Assembly: GCF_964355755.1 (NCBI RefSeq)
Contig: NC_092671.1
Span: 18,318,001 to 18,382,000, forward strand
DNA: 64,000 bases
Reading direction: 5' to 3'
From: Antedon mediterranea
Lineage: Eukaryota; Echinodermata; Crinoidea; Comatulida; Antedonidae
Numbering within the stretch: position 1 is the first letter of the stretch; each line of letters starts with the position of its first letter. The notes under the pieces were generated by a model. The model saw only the letters and a list, made by a program, of their open reading frames with translations. It was not told the origin of the DNA and made no database searches. Positions 62,201 to 63,093 of this stretch are shown here, piece by piece. Position numbers and translations under genes: made by a program.

Positions 62201-63093
62201 CTCAGTAGTTGATTGCTCAGTAGTTGAGGGGTCTGTTGTTGATAGCTTTATGGTTAATGGCTCAGTAGTTGAGGGCTCTGTAGTTGATGGCTCTGTAGTT
62301 GATGGCTCAGTAGTTGAGGGCTCTGTAGTTGATTGTTCAGTAGTTAAGGGCTCTGTAGTTGATGGCTCAGTAGTTGAGGGCTCAGTAGTTGAGGGCTCCG
62401 TTGTTGATGGTTCAGTGGTAGATCTTTCCGTAGTTGATGGCTCAGTAGTTGATGGCTCAGTAGTAGACTGTTCAGTAGTTGAGGGCTCTGTCGTTGATGG
62501 TTCTGTAGTAGATGGTTCTGTAGTAGATGGTTCTGTAGTAGATGGTTCTGTAGTAGATGGTTCAGTTGTTGAGGGTTCAGTAGTCGATGGCTCTGTAGTA
62601 GACGGCTCATTTGTTGATAGCTCTGTGGTTGATAGCTCTGTGGTTGATTGCTCAGTAGTTGATTGCTCAGTAGTTGAGGGCTCTGTAGTTGAGGGCTCAG
62701 TAGTTGAGGGCTCTGTTGTTGATGGTTCAGTAGTTGATTGTTCAGTAGTTGAAGGCTCAGTAGTAGATTGTTCAGTAGTTGAAGGCTCAGTAGTTGATGA
62801 CTCAGTAGTTGAAGGCTCAGTAGTTGATGACTCAGTAGTTGATGGCTCAGTAGTTGATGGCTCAGTAGTTGATGGCTCAGTAGTTGATGGCTCAGTAGTT
62901 GATGGCTCTGTTGTTGATGGCTCTGTTGTTGATGGCTCTGTTGTTGATGGCTCTGTTGTTGATGGCTCTGTTGTTGATGGTTCAGTAGTTGATGGCTCTG
63001 TAGTTGATGGCTCTGTAGTATATGGCTCTGTAGTAGATGGTTCAGTAGTTGAGGGTTCTGTAGTAGATGGTTCTGGAGGAACAATCGCTGAAC
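6041..63093 (-). CDS. Giant transmembrane mucin, MUC4-like, 60 exons seen (5' end missing)
   Basis: A membrane-tethered extracellular mucin, probably on an epithelial or secretory surface. I chained 60 exons by acceptor/donor sites and reading phase; individual coordinates are given in the module entries. Exon lengths sum to 17,873 nt; with one base from the preceding exon this is 5,958 codons including the stop, so the chain is in frame throughout. Order: Thr/Ser mucin region, 2 LDLa, 2 CCP, 2 EGF, NIDO, AMOP, VWD, extension, 20 EGF, SEA-like, 14 EGF, SEA, EGF, TM helix, cytoplasmic tail. NIDO-AMOP-VWD-EGF-TM is the known MUC4 core; the rest is additional. Nearly all exons are phase 1-1, so exon skipping or duplication keeps the frame. 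No signal peptide or promoter was found before 64000. Splice sites are read by eye and not supported by RNA. Confidence 0.9.
6225..6505. mobile_element. MITE family GATGTATTGTCC, decayed copy
   Basis: Shares TATGCCATTTTAATGTGGC, the TATCCACTTTGACC block and the end GGACAATACATCTTT with the better copies at 10310-10580, 21696-22012 and 27207-27497, in partly inverted arrangement. It lies just 5' (plus-strand right) of the terminal exon, in the last intron. Confidence 0.5.
7013..7284. mobile_element. Two adjacent MITE copies (two families)
   Basis: 7013-7132 is a copy of the CTACACTATCAAACTTTA family (ends GTGTAGACAGAGCTT, with inner AAATATGGTAGTGATA repeats). 7145-7284 is a copy of the GGTTCCCACTAG family. 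They nearly abut. Neither codes for protein. The intron 7463-8348 to the right shows nothing else. Confidence 0.65.
8349..8644 (-). CDS. Transmembrane helix and start of cytoplasmic tail
   Basis: The exon begins SSG and runs straight into about 28 hydrophobic residues ([20 protein letters not shown] and on to IILI), followed by the stop-transfer cluster RRKQHDK. This gives type I topology. The following tail has [24 protein letters not shown] and [15 protein letters not shown]. The exon ends in phase 0. Serine and tyrosine residues in acidic contexts could be phosphorylated; that is inference. Confidence 0.9.
8814..9664 (-). CDS. Membrane-proximal EGF split over two exons
   Basis: Exons 9580-9664 and 8814-8854 (only 41 nt). 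Together they encode [13 protein letters not shown] followed by [15 protein letters not shown], one EGF-like domain. The joining intron is phase 2, the only one of this phase in the gene, which explains why a 41-nt exon is needed to restore phase 1. The intron 8855-9579 shows no feature. Confidence 0.83.
9690..9757. repeat. Dispersed repeat shared with 33133-33194
   Basis: Both copies share TTCAGTATATCACCGGG, GGTTTAGAATTAATGTTC and TTTGCC, then a TA-rich run. Nature unknown. Confidence 0.6.
9799..10087. mobile_element. Two tandem copies of the CTACACTATCAAA MITE
   Basis: Copies at 9799-9926 and 9951-10087, with ends CCTTGTCTACACTATC and GATAGTGTAGACAAGG and internal ACTACCATATTTGGGCA repeats in both orientations. 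The second copy has near-perfect terminal inverted repeats of about 25 bp. Confidence 0.75.
10310..10580. mobile_element. MITE family GATGTATTGTCC
   Basis: Contains AAACATGAATGACG, TTTTTCAGGTAAATAATTTTG and AAAATGGCATATTCAACAAA in the order seen at 21696-22012 and 27207-27497. About 270 bp, no ORF, in the intron between exons 9580-9664 and 10909-11140. Confidence 0.65.
10909..11704 (-). CDS. Second SEA domain with likely self-cleavage site
   Basis: Exons 11571-11704 and 10909-11140, joined in phase 0. Visible SEA elements: [13 protein letters not shown] strand, an [18 protein letters not shown] helix region, then [20 protein letters not shown]. The DGSIIAV segment matches the G-S-V/I-V-V self-cleavage motif of MUC1-type SEA domains, so the protein is probably cut here and held together non-covalently. 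It lies one EGF away from the membrane, the usual place for a cleaving SEA. Confidence 0.87.
12115..12840 (-). CDS. Two EGF exons flanking the array end
   Basis: Exons 12721-12840 ([13 protein letters not shown], array-B type) and 12115-12237 ([14 protein letters not shown]), phase 1-1, calcium-binding EGF. Exon 12721-12840 is separated from its array-B relatives by the LINE at 12859-16484; the LINE tail begins 18 bp upstream of this exon's acceptor boundary. Confidence 0.87.
13362..14978 (-). pseudogene. LINE ORF2 second part: reverse transcriptase
   Basis: Shows LINE reverse-transcriptase blocks in order: [52 protein letters not shown] and the catalytic [10 protein letters not shown]-terminal stretch [12 protein letters not shown] with [12 protein letters not shown] is typical of the CR1/Jockey group. 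Motif A reads [13 protein letters not shown], one residue shorter than the usual D-L-S-K-A-F-D, which together with the frameshift suggests an inactive copy. Ends at TAA 13362; the 3' UTR runs to 12859. Confidence 0.88.
14963..16465 (-). pseudogene. LINE ORF2 first part: AP endonuclease
   Basis: The first 80 or so residues are low-complexity Asn-rich. The endonuclease then begins [10 protein letters not shown], followed by the catalytic-glutamate motif [10 protein letters not shown], the MGDFNIDLL Asp/Asn motif and the terminal SDHLPIFQF. All catalytic motifs of an APE-type LINE endonuclease are present. The frame is lost near 15046, where one base appears to be missing, and the reading continues in the frame of the reverse transcriptase. 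The two open frames are thus one gene broken by a frameshift. Confidence 0.87.
16576..20603 (-). CDS. EGF array B, duplicated five-exon block
   Basis: Exons 20481-20603, 18486-18608, 18223-18345, 18004-18123, 17645-17767, 17325-17444, 16839-16958 and 16576-16698, one calcium-binding EGF each, mostly with the [17 protein letters not shown] core. Start-to-start spacing is 263, 486, 320, 359 in the left block (16576 to 18004) and 263, 489, 1506, 359 in the right block (18223 to 20840). The same five-exon unit is therefore present twice; the 1506 gap is an insertion that destroyed the exon at 18975. The two blocks also match in introns, so the duplication is recent. Confidence 0.87.
18975..19036 (-). 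pseudogene. Half EGF exon truncated by an insertion
   Basis: These 62 bases match the 3' half of exon 17325-17444 (ending CVG before a normal donor), with one changed residue (GSYVC to GSFVC). The match stops at 19036, mid-exon, and foreign sequence follows. The first half of the exon and its acceptor (88 bp in the intact copy, 17387-17474) are missing. It cannot be spliced as it stands. Skipping it keeps the frame because its neighbours are phase 1. Confidence 0.88.
19037..20303. mobile_element. Insertion that disrupted an EGF exon
   Basis: About 1.27 kb present only in the right copy of the duplicated block. It has a direct repeat at 19037-19110 and 19695-19770 (ACTTCTGTACGAAAT, then CGCTTCCCG and CCCCTGACAAATTG), and a perfect 14-bp inverted pair AAGTTGGGGACCCT at 19431-19444 and its complement at 19688-19701. 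The middle carries a tRNA-like promoter (separate entry). No coding capacity. It looks like a composite of non-autonomous elements. The right boundary is approximate (20295-20310). Confidence 0.65.
19548..19605 (+). other. tRNA-derived SINE head (A and B boxes)
   Basis: TGGTCCAGTGG fits a polymerase III A box and GGTTCGAATCC fits a B box, with spacing close to that in tRNA genes. The surrounding stems do not form a convincing full tRNA. It lies inside the 14-bp inverted repeat pair of the insertion 19037-20303, so the inserted DNA is partly SINE-derived. Confidence 0.5.
20840..21637 (-). CDS. EGF array B, four exons in identical 226-bp units
   Basis: Exons 21518-21637, 21292-21411, 21066-21185 and 20840-20959, each 120 nt, start exactly 226 bp apart. 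Exon and intron together repeat, with intron sequence nearly identical between units. Each encodes one calcium-binding EGF ([13 protein letters not shown], then a CDCITGF or CDCVTGF end). The leftmost copy has a different 3' half ([10 protein letters not shown]), marking a mosaic or gene-conversion boundary. Phase 1-1 exons allow free change in copy number. Confidence 0.88.
21696..22012. mobile_element. MITE family GATGTATTGTCC, full-length copy
   Basis: Starts AAAGATGTATTGTCC and ends GTGGGACAATACACC, near-complementary terminal inverted repeats, with inner GGTAAATAATTTTG and GGCATATTCAACAAAA. About 317 bp, non-coding. It ends 28 bp from the left edge of SEA exon 22040-22274. Confidence 0.75.
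22040..22881 (-). CDS. First SEA-like domain (two exons)
   Basis: Exons 22769-22881 and 22040-22274, joined in phase 0 with phase 1 outside. The fold pattern is SEA-like: an early FEYIEGLDA strand, a [17 protein letters not shown] helix, then [20 protein letters not shown] and a [11 protein letters not shown] helix. The glycine-serine cleavage motif of self-cleaving SEA domains is absent (SVGLRA where G-S-V-V-V is expected), so it is probably a non-cleaving SEA. The assignment rests on pattern and position. Confidence 0.68.
22385..22575. repeat. Imperfect palindrome with ribozyme-like strings
   Basis: Inverted arms include GATATAAAGTTT / AACTTTATATC and GACGTTTCCATCAATATATAC / GTATATTGATCGAAACGTC. 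On the minus strand CTGAGGA is followed after about 20 bases by GAAAC, the order of a hammerhead core, but the stem is poor. Related sequence lies at 41808-41878. Located in the intron between the two SEA exons. Confidence 0.5.
22918..23074. mobile_element. CTACACTATCAAA MITE copy
   Basis: Ends AGTCTACACCATCAAAC and GTTTGATAGTGTAGAC..., with internal GTAGTGATATG repeats. About 157 bp. 23275-23350 to the right holds a fragment of the GATGTATTGTCC family. Confidence 0.7.
23824..32705 (-). CDS. EGF array A: 16 exons, 18 EGF domains
   Basis: Exons 32559-32705, 32007-32129, 31339-31461, 30689-30934 (two domains), 30323-30451, 29740-29868, 29280-29402, 28812-28940, 28253-28378, 27800-27913, 27016-27144, 26549-26671, 25386-25640 (two domains), 24925-25065, 24331-24453 and 23824-23952. 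All are phase 1-1. Most begin with D-I-D/N-E-C and end C-x-C-x2-G-Y/F, the calcium-binding EGF class. Several fit the Asx-hydroxylation pattern, for example [12 protein letters not shown]. Exon 28812-28940 lacks the calcium motif (starts AGAGMEC). The donor of 28253-28378 is GCAAGT (GC-AG intron). Sequence divergence between these exons is high, so the array is older than array B. Together they should form a calcium-stiffened rod. Confidence 0.88.
25262..25331 (+). ncRNA. Decayed hammerhead ribozyme copy
   Basis: Same layout and spacing as the two hammerheads at 33 and 36 kb: TCAC, core CTGAAGC (25276-25282), stem II GTGTGACCAG / CTGGCCATAC around CTTTT, GAAA (25308-25311), a one-pair stem III with a six-base loop, and GTA. 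Stem II differs in sequence but still pairs (a C-G pair became U-A). The last core base is C instead of A, and stem I is weakened, so it is probably inactive. Confidence 0.6.
26125..26490. mobile_element. CTACACTATCAAA MITE split by a nested insert
   Basis: Starts AAAGCTCTGTCTACACTATC and ends in the usual ACCATATTTGGGAACATCAC, but about 200 bp of unrelated AT-rich sequence (about 26155-26360) interrupts it after the first 30 bases. This gives a relative age: the MITE is older than the insert. Confidence 0.65.
27207..27497. mobile_element. MITE family GATGTATTGTCC, full-length copy
   Basis: Terminal inverted repeats GGATGTATTGTCCCCC / CAGGGGGACAATACATTTT, with inner AAAATCCATTGACC, TTTTTTCAGGTAAATAA and ATGGCATATTCAACAA. 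About 290 bp, in an EGF-array intron. Confidence 0.75.
28251..28252 (-). promoter_or_regulatory. Non-canonical GC splice donor
   Basis: Exon 28253-28378 ends CAAG and is followed by GCAAGT on the minus strand. Using the next GT would break phase 1, which is conserved in every other EGF exon of the array. Confidence 0.7.
28436..28594. mobile_element. CTACACTATCAAA MITE copy
   Basis: Ends AAACTCTGTCTACACTATCG and GTTTGATAGCGCAGACAG, internal ATTACCATATTTGGG. About 159 bp, non-coding. Confidence 0.7.
31110..31325 (-). mobile_element. tRNA-headed SINE
   Basis: On the minus strand it starts GAGTTGTGGCGTGGAGG (A-box like), then GGGTCCTGGTTCAAGTCCTG (B-box GGTTCAAGTCC), and ends in a body with GTAGAGCATCTTG and CTTGTGAACGGGATTGC. 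A second copy starts at 41597 on the plus strand, and its 3' part is also seen at 49315-49405. About 215 bp, presumably mobilised by a LINE partner. Confidence 0.7.
33056..33214. repeat. TA microsatellites left of the Penelope-like element
   Basis: (TA)n at 33056-33074 and 33197-33214, with the dispersed repeat shared with 9690-9757 between them. A larger (TA)n abuts the other end of the element. Confidence 0.7.
33316..33388 (-). ncRNA. Hammerhead ribozyme, left arm
   Basis: The exact reverse complement of the right-arm ribozyme, 73 nt, with the same core (CTGAAGA and GAAA) and stems; cleavage expected at the base complementary to 33327. Any transcript through both arms would carry one sense and one antisense ribozyme. 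Confidence 0.83.
33463..34562 (-). pseudogene. Truncated inverted copy of the Penelope-like ORF
   Basis: Encodes the same protein from the YRDDGLA motif to the C-terminus (about 366 codons, stop at 33463) with no internal stop. It lacks RT motif A and cannot be active alone. Sequence matches the right copy at every position I compared. Confidence 0.87.
34561..36123 (+). CDS. Penelope-like reverse transcriptase / GIY-YIG endonuclease (5' truncated)
   Basis: The frame is open from the inversion junction to TAA at 36123 (about 520 codons). No natural start is present, since RT fingers are missing. RT palm motif A is [11 protein letters not shown] and motif C is GLYRDDGLA (YxDD). After a linker, [15 protein letters not shown] is a cysteine cluster of a zinc-binding type seen before the endonuclease. 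The GIY-YIG-like domain follows: [26 protein letters not shown] with the conserved arginine, ELSKYIW. A C-terminal Cys-rich tail follows. The ATG at 34924 is internal and unlikely to be a real start. Confidence 0.87.
   Translation, partial: NPTCRLINPSKSEIGIVSKQILERINKKIIASTGLNQWKNTNSVIEWYKNIQNKDKHSFICFDIVDFYPSITSDLLKKALEFASKFEAISDEETNIIIQAKKSLLFHDNATWCKKGTENQPVFDVTMGSFDGAETCEIVGTYLLSQLSNKYGNQIGLYRDDGLAAFRESAKTIELIKKDICKIFQENNLKLTIEANKKIVNYLDVTFDLRTGIFQPFTKPNNKPTYVHHDSNHPPSIIRNIPLAINRRLSGISSDKDTFHASAPLYQEALKESGYNHQLEFNAEQQKPKKSRTRNIIWFNPPFSKNVATNIGHKFLAIVEDCFPAGNKLRKIFNKNTLKLSYSCMPSVDKVINAHNKYVIAKEKPTETNAKTSGCNCRNPNECPLPGNCLTKGVVYQATVKREDSSKEETYVGLTENQFKTRYRNHTSSFRNEKLRSATELSKYIWTLKDSKTNYSIKWKIIKKCKPYSNINKRCNLCIYEKYVIICQPELCSLNRKNELVSTCRHRKKFLLNCRSKQFI
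36198..36270 (+). ncRNA. Hammerhead ribozyme, right arm
   Basis: A 73-nt type I hammerhead. Stem I outer GTTTT / AAAAC and inner TCAC / GTGA with an ATATT / TT internal loop; core CTGAAGA (36212-36218); stem II GTGCAGCCAGC / GCTGGTCGTAC with loop TACAT; core GAAA (36246-36249); short stem III C-G with loop AAATTT; cleavage expected after A at 36259. All invariant core bases are present. Minimal stem III is typical of hammerheads reported in Penelope-like elements. Confidence 0.83.
36306..36362. repeat. (TA)n microsatellite between element and satellite
   Basis: About 28 TA dinucleotides separate the Penelope-like element from the tRNA-bearing satellite. A second (TA)n at 38187-38237 closes the satellite on its right side. 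Confidence 0.9.
36474..36544 (-). tRNA. tRNA-like gene, anticodon TGT (inverted copy)
   Basis: 71 nt foldable as a cloverleaf: acceptor GGCTCTG / CAGAGAC (one mismatch, second pair), anticodon stem CTCGC / GCGAG, loop CCTGTAA, T loop TTCGAAT with one A-A mismatch in the T stem. The body resembles animal tRNA-Pro, but the anticodon position reads TGT (Thr), and base 33 is C instead of the near-invariant T. B box GGTTCGAATCC is perfect. Probably a tRNA-derived pseudogene. Confidence 0.5.
36863..36933 (+). tRNA. tRNA-like gene, satellite unit 1
   Basis: Same cloverleaf as the inverted copy, with two changes: CTAGGGGTATG in the D arm (closer to tRNA-Pro) and GAAGTTGC in the variable region. Anticodon TGT, C at position 33. 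Confidence 0.5.
37230..37300 (+). tRNA. tRNA-like gene, satellite unit 2
   Basis: Appears identical to the unit-1 copy, including CTAGGGGTATG and GAAGTTGC. Confidence 0.5.
37597..37667 (+). tRNA. tRNA-like gene, satellite unit 3
   Basis: Has the CTAGTGGTATG and GAGGTTGC variants, as in the inverted copy; anticodon TGT. Confidence 0.5.
37964..38034 (+). tRNA. tRNA-like gene, satellite unit 4
   Basis: As unit 3, but CTTGC replaces CTCGC in the anticodon stem, giving a T-G wobble. A first sign of decay at the array edge. Confidence 0.45.
38303..39426 (-). CDS. Beta module end plus two EGF-like domains
   Basis: Exon 39245-39426 begins with [12 protein letters not shown] and [14 protein letters not shown], closing the beta-sandwich module, then starts an EGF ([11 protein letters not shown]). 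That EGF is completed in exon 38303-38483 ([12 protein letters not shown]), which also holds a second, atypical EGF-like domain ([17 protein letters not shown] to GDGFKCYG). The exon border between them is phase 0, unlike the phase-1 EGF exons elsewhere, and fits an EGF split by an intron. Confidence 0.8.
38600..38720. repeat. Dispersed repeat fragment
   Basis: Shares GTTAAATCAAAACG and CAACCAGAAAAGTTA with 4500-4530 and 40130-40170. On the minus strand it continues TTGAAGGGCTAGTGTTGCCC then GAAAC, which resembles a worn hammerhead core (C and A of CTGANGA changed). Confidence 0.5.
39427..40045. other. Intron with worn MITE fragments
   Basis: 39476-39770 shows weak matches to the GATGTATTGTCC family (ATTATGATTTGTCAGGTAAATAATTCG). 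39930-40040 is a TATAAGTATA simple repeat. No gene seen. Confidence 0.5.
40046..40189. repeat. Dispersed repeat copy next to a splice donor
   Basis: A single unit of the 4150-4495 family (AAATTACTGAAAAAATGAC, GCTGTGGGTATCAGTGGCTG), followed by a TA run that ends exactly at the donor of exon 40190-40378 (GTAATATATA). Confidence 0.7.
40190..41467 (-). CDS. Post-VWD extension exons
   Basis: Exons 41354-41467, 40828-41085 and 40190-40378, all phase 1-1. The first two contain paired cysteines ([10 protein letters not shown] and [18 protein letters not shown]), resembling the helical cysteine segment that follows VWD in MUC4 and SUSD2-like proteins. The third (NIPPVLNSV, then [17 protein letters not shown]) looks like a beta-sandwich module of Ig or cadherin-like type, and continues into exon 39245-39426. 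The domain names beyond the VWD-C8-like region are tentative. Confidence 0.75.
41597..41880 (+). mobile_element. tRNA-headed SINE, second copy
   Basis: Starts GAGTTGTGGCTTGGTGG and CAAGGGTCCTGGGTTGAAG, as in the copy at 31110-31325. The tail differs and continues into GACGATATATCG and AATCGAAACGTTC, shared with the palindrome at 22385-22575. It may be a composite. 41112-41190 nearby is a MITE fragment. Confidence 0.6.
41949..44126 (-). CDS. VWD domain exons
   Basis: Exons 44007-44126, 43235-43443, 42855-42942 and 41949-42140. The first ends the linker ([17 protein letters not shown]). The second has the hallmark [20 protein letters not shown] of a von Willebrand type D domain, followed by [10 protein letters not shown]. 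The third and fourth carry beta-rich VWD sequence ([32 protein letters not shown]). The intron 42398-42852 is a tandem repeat. VWD domains of gel-forming mucins multimerise; in tethered mucins this role is not established. Confidence 0.87.
42398..42852. repeat. 23-bp AT-rich tandem repeat
   Basis: About 20 copies of ACTTATAAAAACAAATTAAAA(AT). It fills the intron up to the donor of exon 42855-42942. Copies vary by single bases and in ATTT/ACTT. Confidence 0.88.
44198..44341. mobile_element. CTACACTATCAAA MITE, best-preserved copy
   Basis: 144 bp with terminal inverted repeats AAGCTCTGTCTACACTATCA and its near-complement ending GGACAGAGCTT. Internal GATGATGTCATATCACTACC. The consensus of the family can be read from this copy. 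44342-46044 shows no other clear feature. Confidence 0.8.
46045..46797. mobile_element. Foldback element
   Basis: Inverted arms of about 235 bp (46045-46279 and 46566-46797), with few mismatches, starting CTACGGAAGCGTTAAAGTG. The arms consist of subrepeats with TATGTCGACATAATA and GAGATAATTTATCTTG that are palindromes themselves. The centre holds a further diverged subrepeat. No ORF of transposase type. A relic lies at 3998-4040. Confidence 0.8.
47173..48417 (-). CDS. AMOP domain and following segment
   Basis: The second half of exon 47901-48417 carries the AMOP signature: [10 protein letters not shown], then a [16 protein letters not shown] block. Exon 47173-47364 continues with [19 protein letters not shown] and YGYTFGRF, the cysteine-rich link that precedes VWD in MUC4-type proteins. 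AMOP is an adhesion-associated domain of MUC4 and related proteins. Phase 1 at the 3' end of both exons. Confidence 0.82.
47901..49700 (-). CDS. NIDO domain exons (nidogen extracellular)
   Basis: Exons 49561-49700, 49100-49264, 48667-48834 and the first half of 47901-48417. Recognisable NIDO blocks: a start with an L-P-x-G-like strand ([13 protein letters not shown]), [13 protein letters not shown], then [12 protein letters not shown], then [18 protein letters not shown], ending [11 protein letters not shown]. The internal phases are 0, as expected inside one folded domain. NIDO occurs in nidogen, alpha-tectorin and MUC4; its function is structural or adhesive and poorly defined. Confidence 0.87.
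48905..48998. mobile_element. GGTTCCCACTAG MITE fragment
   Basis: GATGCAACGCAAGGACGTAAG and TGACCAATCACAAAG match the left half of the copies at 4872 and 7145; the right half is missing or decayed. Confidence 0.6.
49315..49405 (-). mobile_element. SINE 3' fragment
   Basis: Matches the body of the SINE at 31110-31325 (CAAGACAAACATAATACA, GCTGCTCTACGTAAA, TTATTACAA); the tRNA head is absent. Confidence 0.55.
49731..50238. repeat. 20-bp minisatellite filling an intron
   Basis: About 25 copies of CAATATCATTGTGCTCGCTG with scattered changes, between EGF exon 50364-50486 and NIDO exon 49561-49700, ending 30 bp before the NIDO acceptor. On the minus strand many units carry TATTGCAG (acceptor-like) or GCGGTGAGC (donor-like). 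Open frames on both strands are an artefact of a 20-bp unit without stops. Confidence 0.9.
50239..50342. repeat. 24-bp tandem repeat CATGTACATAAATTGTACATAAAT
   Basis: Four copies directly beside the 20-bp minisatellite, within 25 bp of the GC splice donor of exon 50364-50486. The unit is itself nearly palindromic. Confidence 0.85.
50362..50363 (-). promoter_or_regulatory. Non-canonical GC splice donor
   Basis: Exon 50364-50486 is followed on the minus strand by GCAAGT. No GT in the same phase lies nearby, and the rest of the donor consensus is perfect, as is typical for GC-AG introns. Confidence 0.7.
50364..51065 (-). CDS. Two calcium-binding EGF exons before NIDO
   Basis: Exons 50937-51065 and 50364-50486. 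Both start with an Ile-Asp-Glu-Cys calcium-binding motif and contain six cysteines; the second ends [12 protein letters not shown]. The donor of exon 50364-50486 reads GCAAGT rather than GTAAGT. Only this GC donor keeps the conserved phase 1, so it is called as a GC-AG intron. Confidence 0.85.
51251..52677 (-). CDS. Two sushi (CCP) domain exons
   Basis: Exons 52495-52677 and 51251-51433, both exactly 183 nt and phase 1-1, typical of one CCP per exon. Visible pattern in the first: Cys-Ala-Ala-Pro near the start, [12 protein letters not shown] in the middle and GIFPSC at the end. In the second: NCENP at the start, AVCDTGY in the middle and a terminal KRCQ. Four cysteines each, as in the family. 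CCP modules usually mediate protein binding in complement and adhesion proteins. The intervening intron (51434-52494) shows no repeat or other feature. Confidence 0.85.
53048..53413 (-). CDS. Two LDL-receptor class A domain exons
   Basis: Exons 53285-53413 and 53048-53170, phase 1-1. Each encodes one LDLa module with six cysteines and the acidic calcium-binding end: [18 protein letters not shown] in the first, [19 protein letters not shown] in the second. LDLa modules bind calcium and protein ligands at the cell surface. They sit directly after the mucin exon, so they begin the folded part of the ectodomain. Confidence 0.88.
53486..54020 (-). pseudogene. Decayed mucin-repeat sequence in an intron
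   Basis: 53938-54020 repeats the end of the mucin exon: CTACTACTGAGTCAG followed by GTAATCG, matching the real junction at 54127, but with a TAA in frame just upstream. 53486-53670 holds further worn copies of the 15-bp unit (GTTCGGTAGTTAAATGG, TGGCTCAGTTG). This looks like a former 3' part of the VNTR exon, duplicated and lost. Confidence 0.6.
54127..63093 (-). CDS. Mucin exon: about 590 Ser-Thr-Thr-Glu-Pro repeats
   Basis: One 8,967-nt exon encodes about 2,989 residues of near-perfect pentapeptide STTEP with variants (ES, EQ, EG, KP, EL, EH). Ser/Thr density predicts a heavily O-glycosylated rod. The DNA is a 15-bp tandem repeat whose phase is kept over most of the exon. The acceptor (ccag, exon starts at 63093) and the donor (exon ends ATTCAG, then GTAATC at 54126) are both clear and give phase 1 at both ends. 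The minus-strand frame has no stop across the whole exon. The C-terminal 100 or so residues switch to Ala-rich PATTVP and PAATE repeats. A marker variant, EGSTTKP, recurs irregularly every few hundred bases, indicating amplification of larger blocks. Length is likely polymorphic, and assembly errors are possible. Confidence 0.9.
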
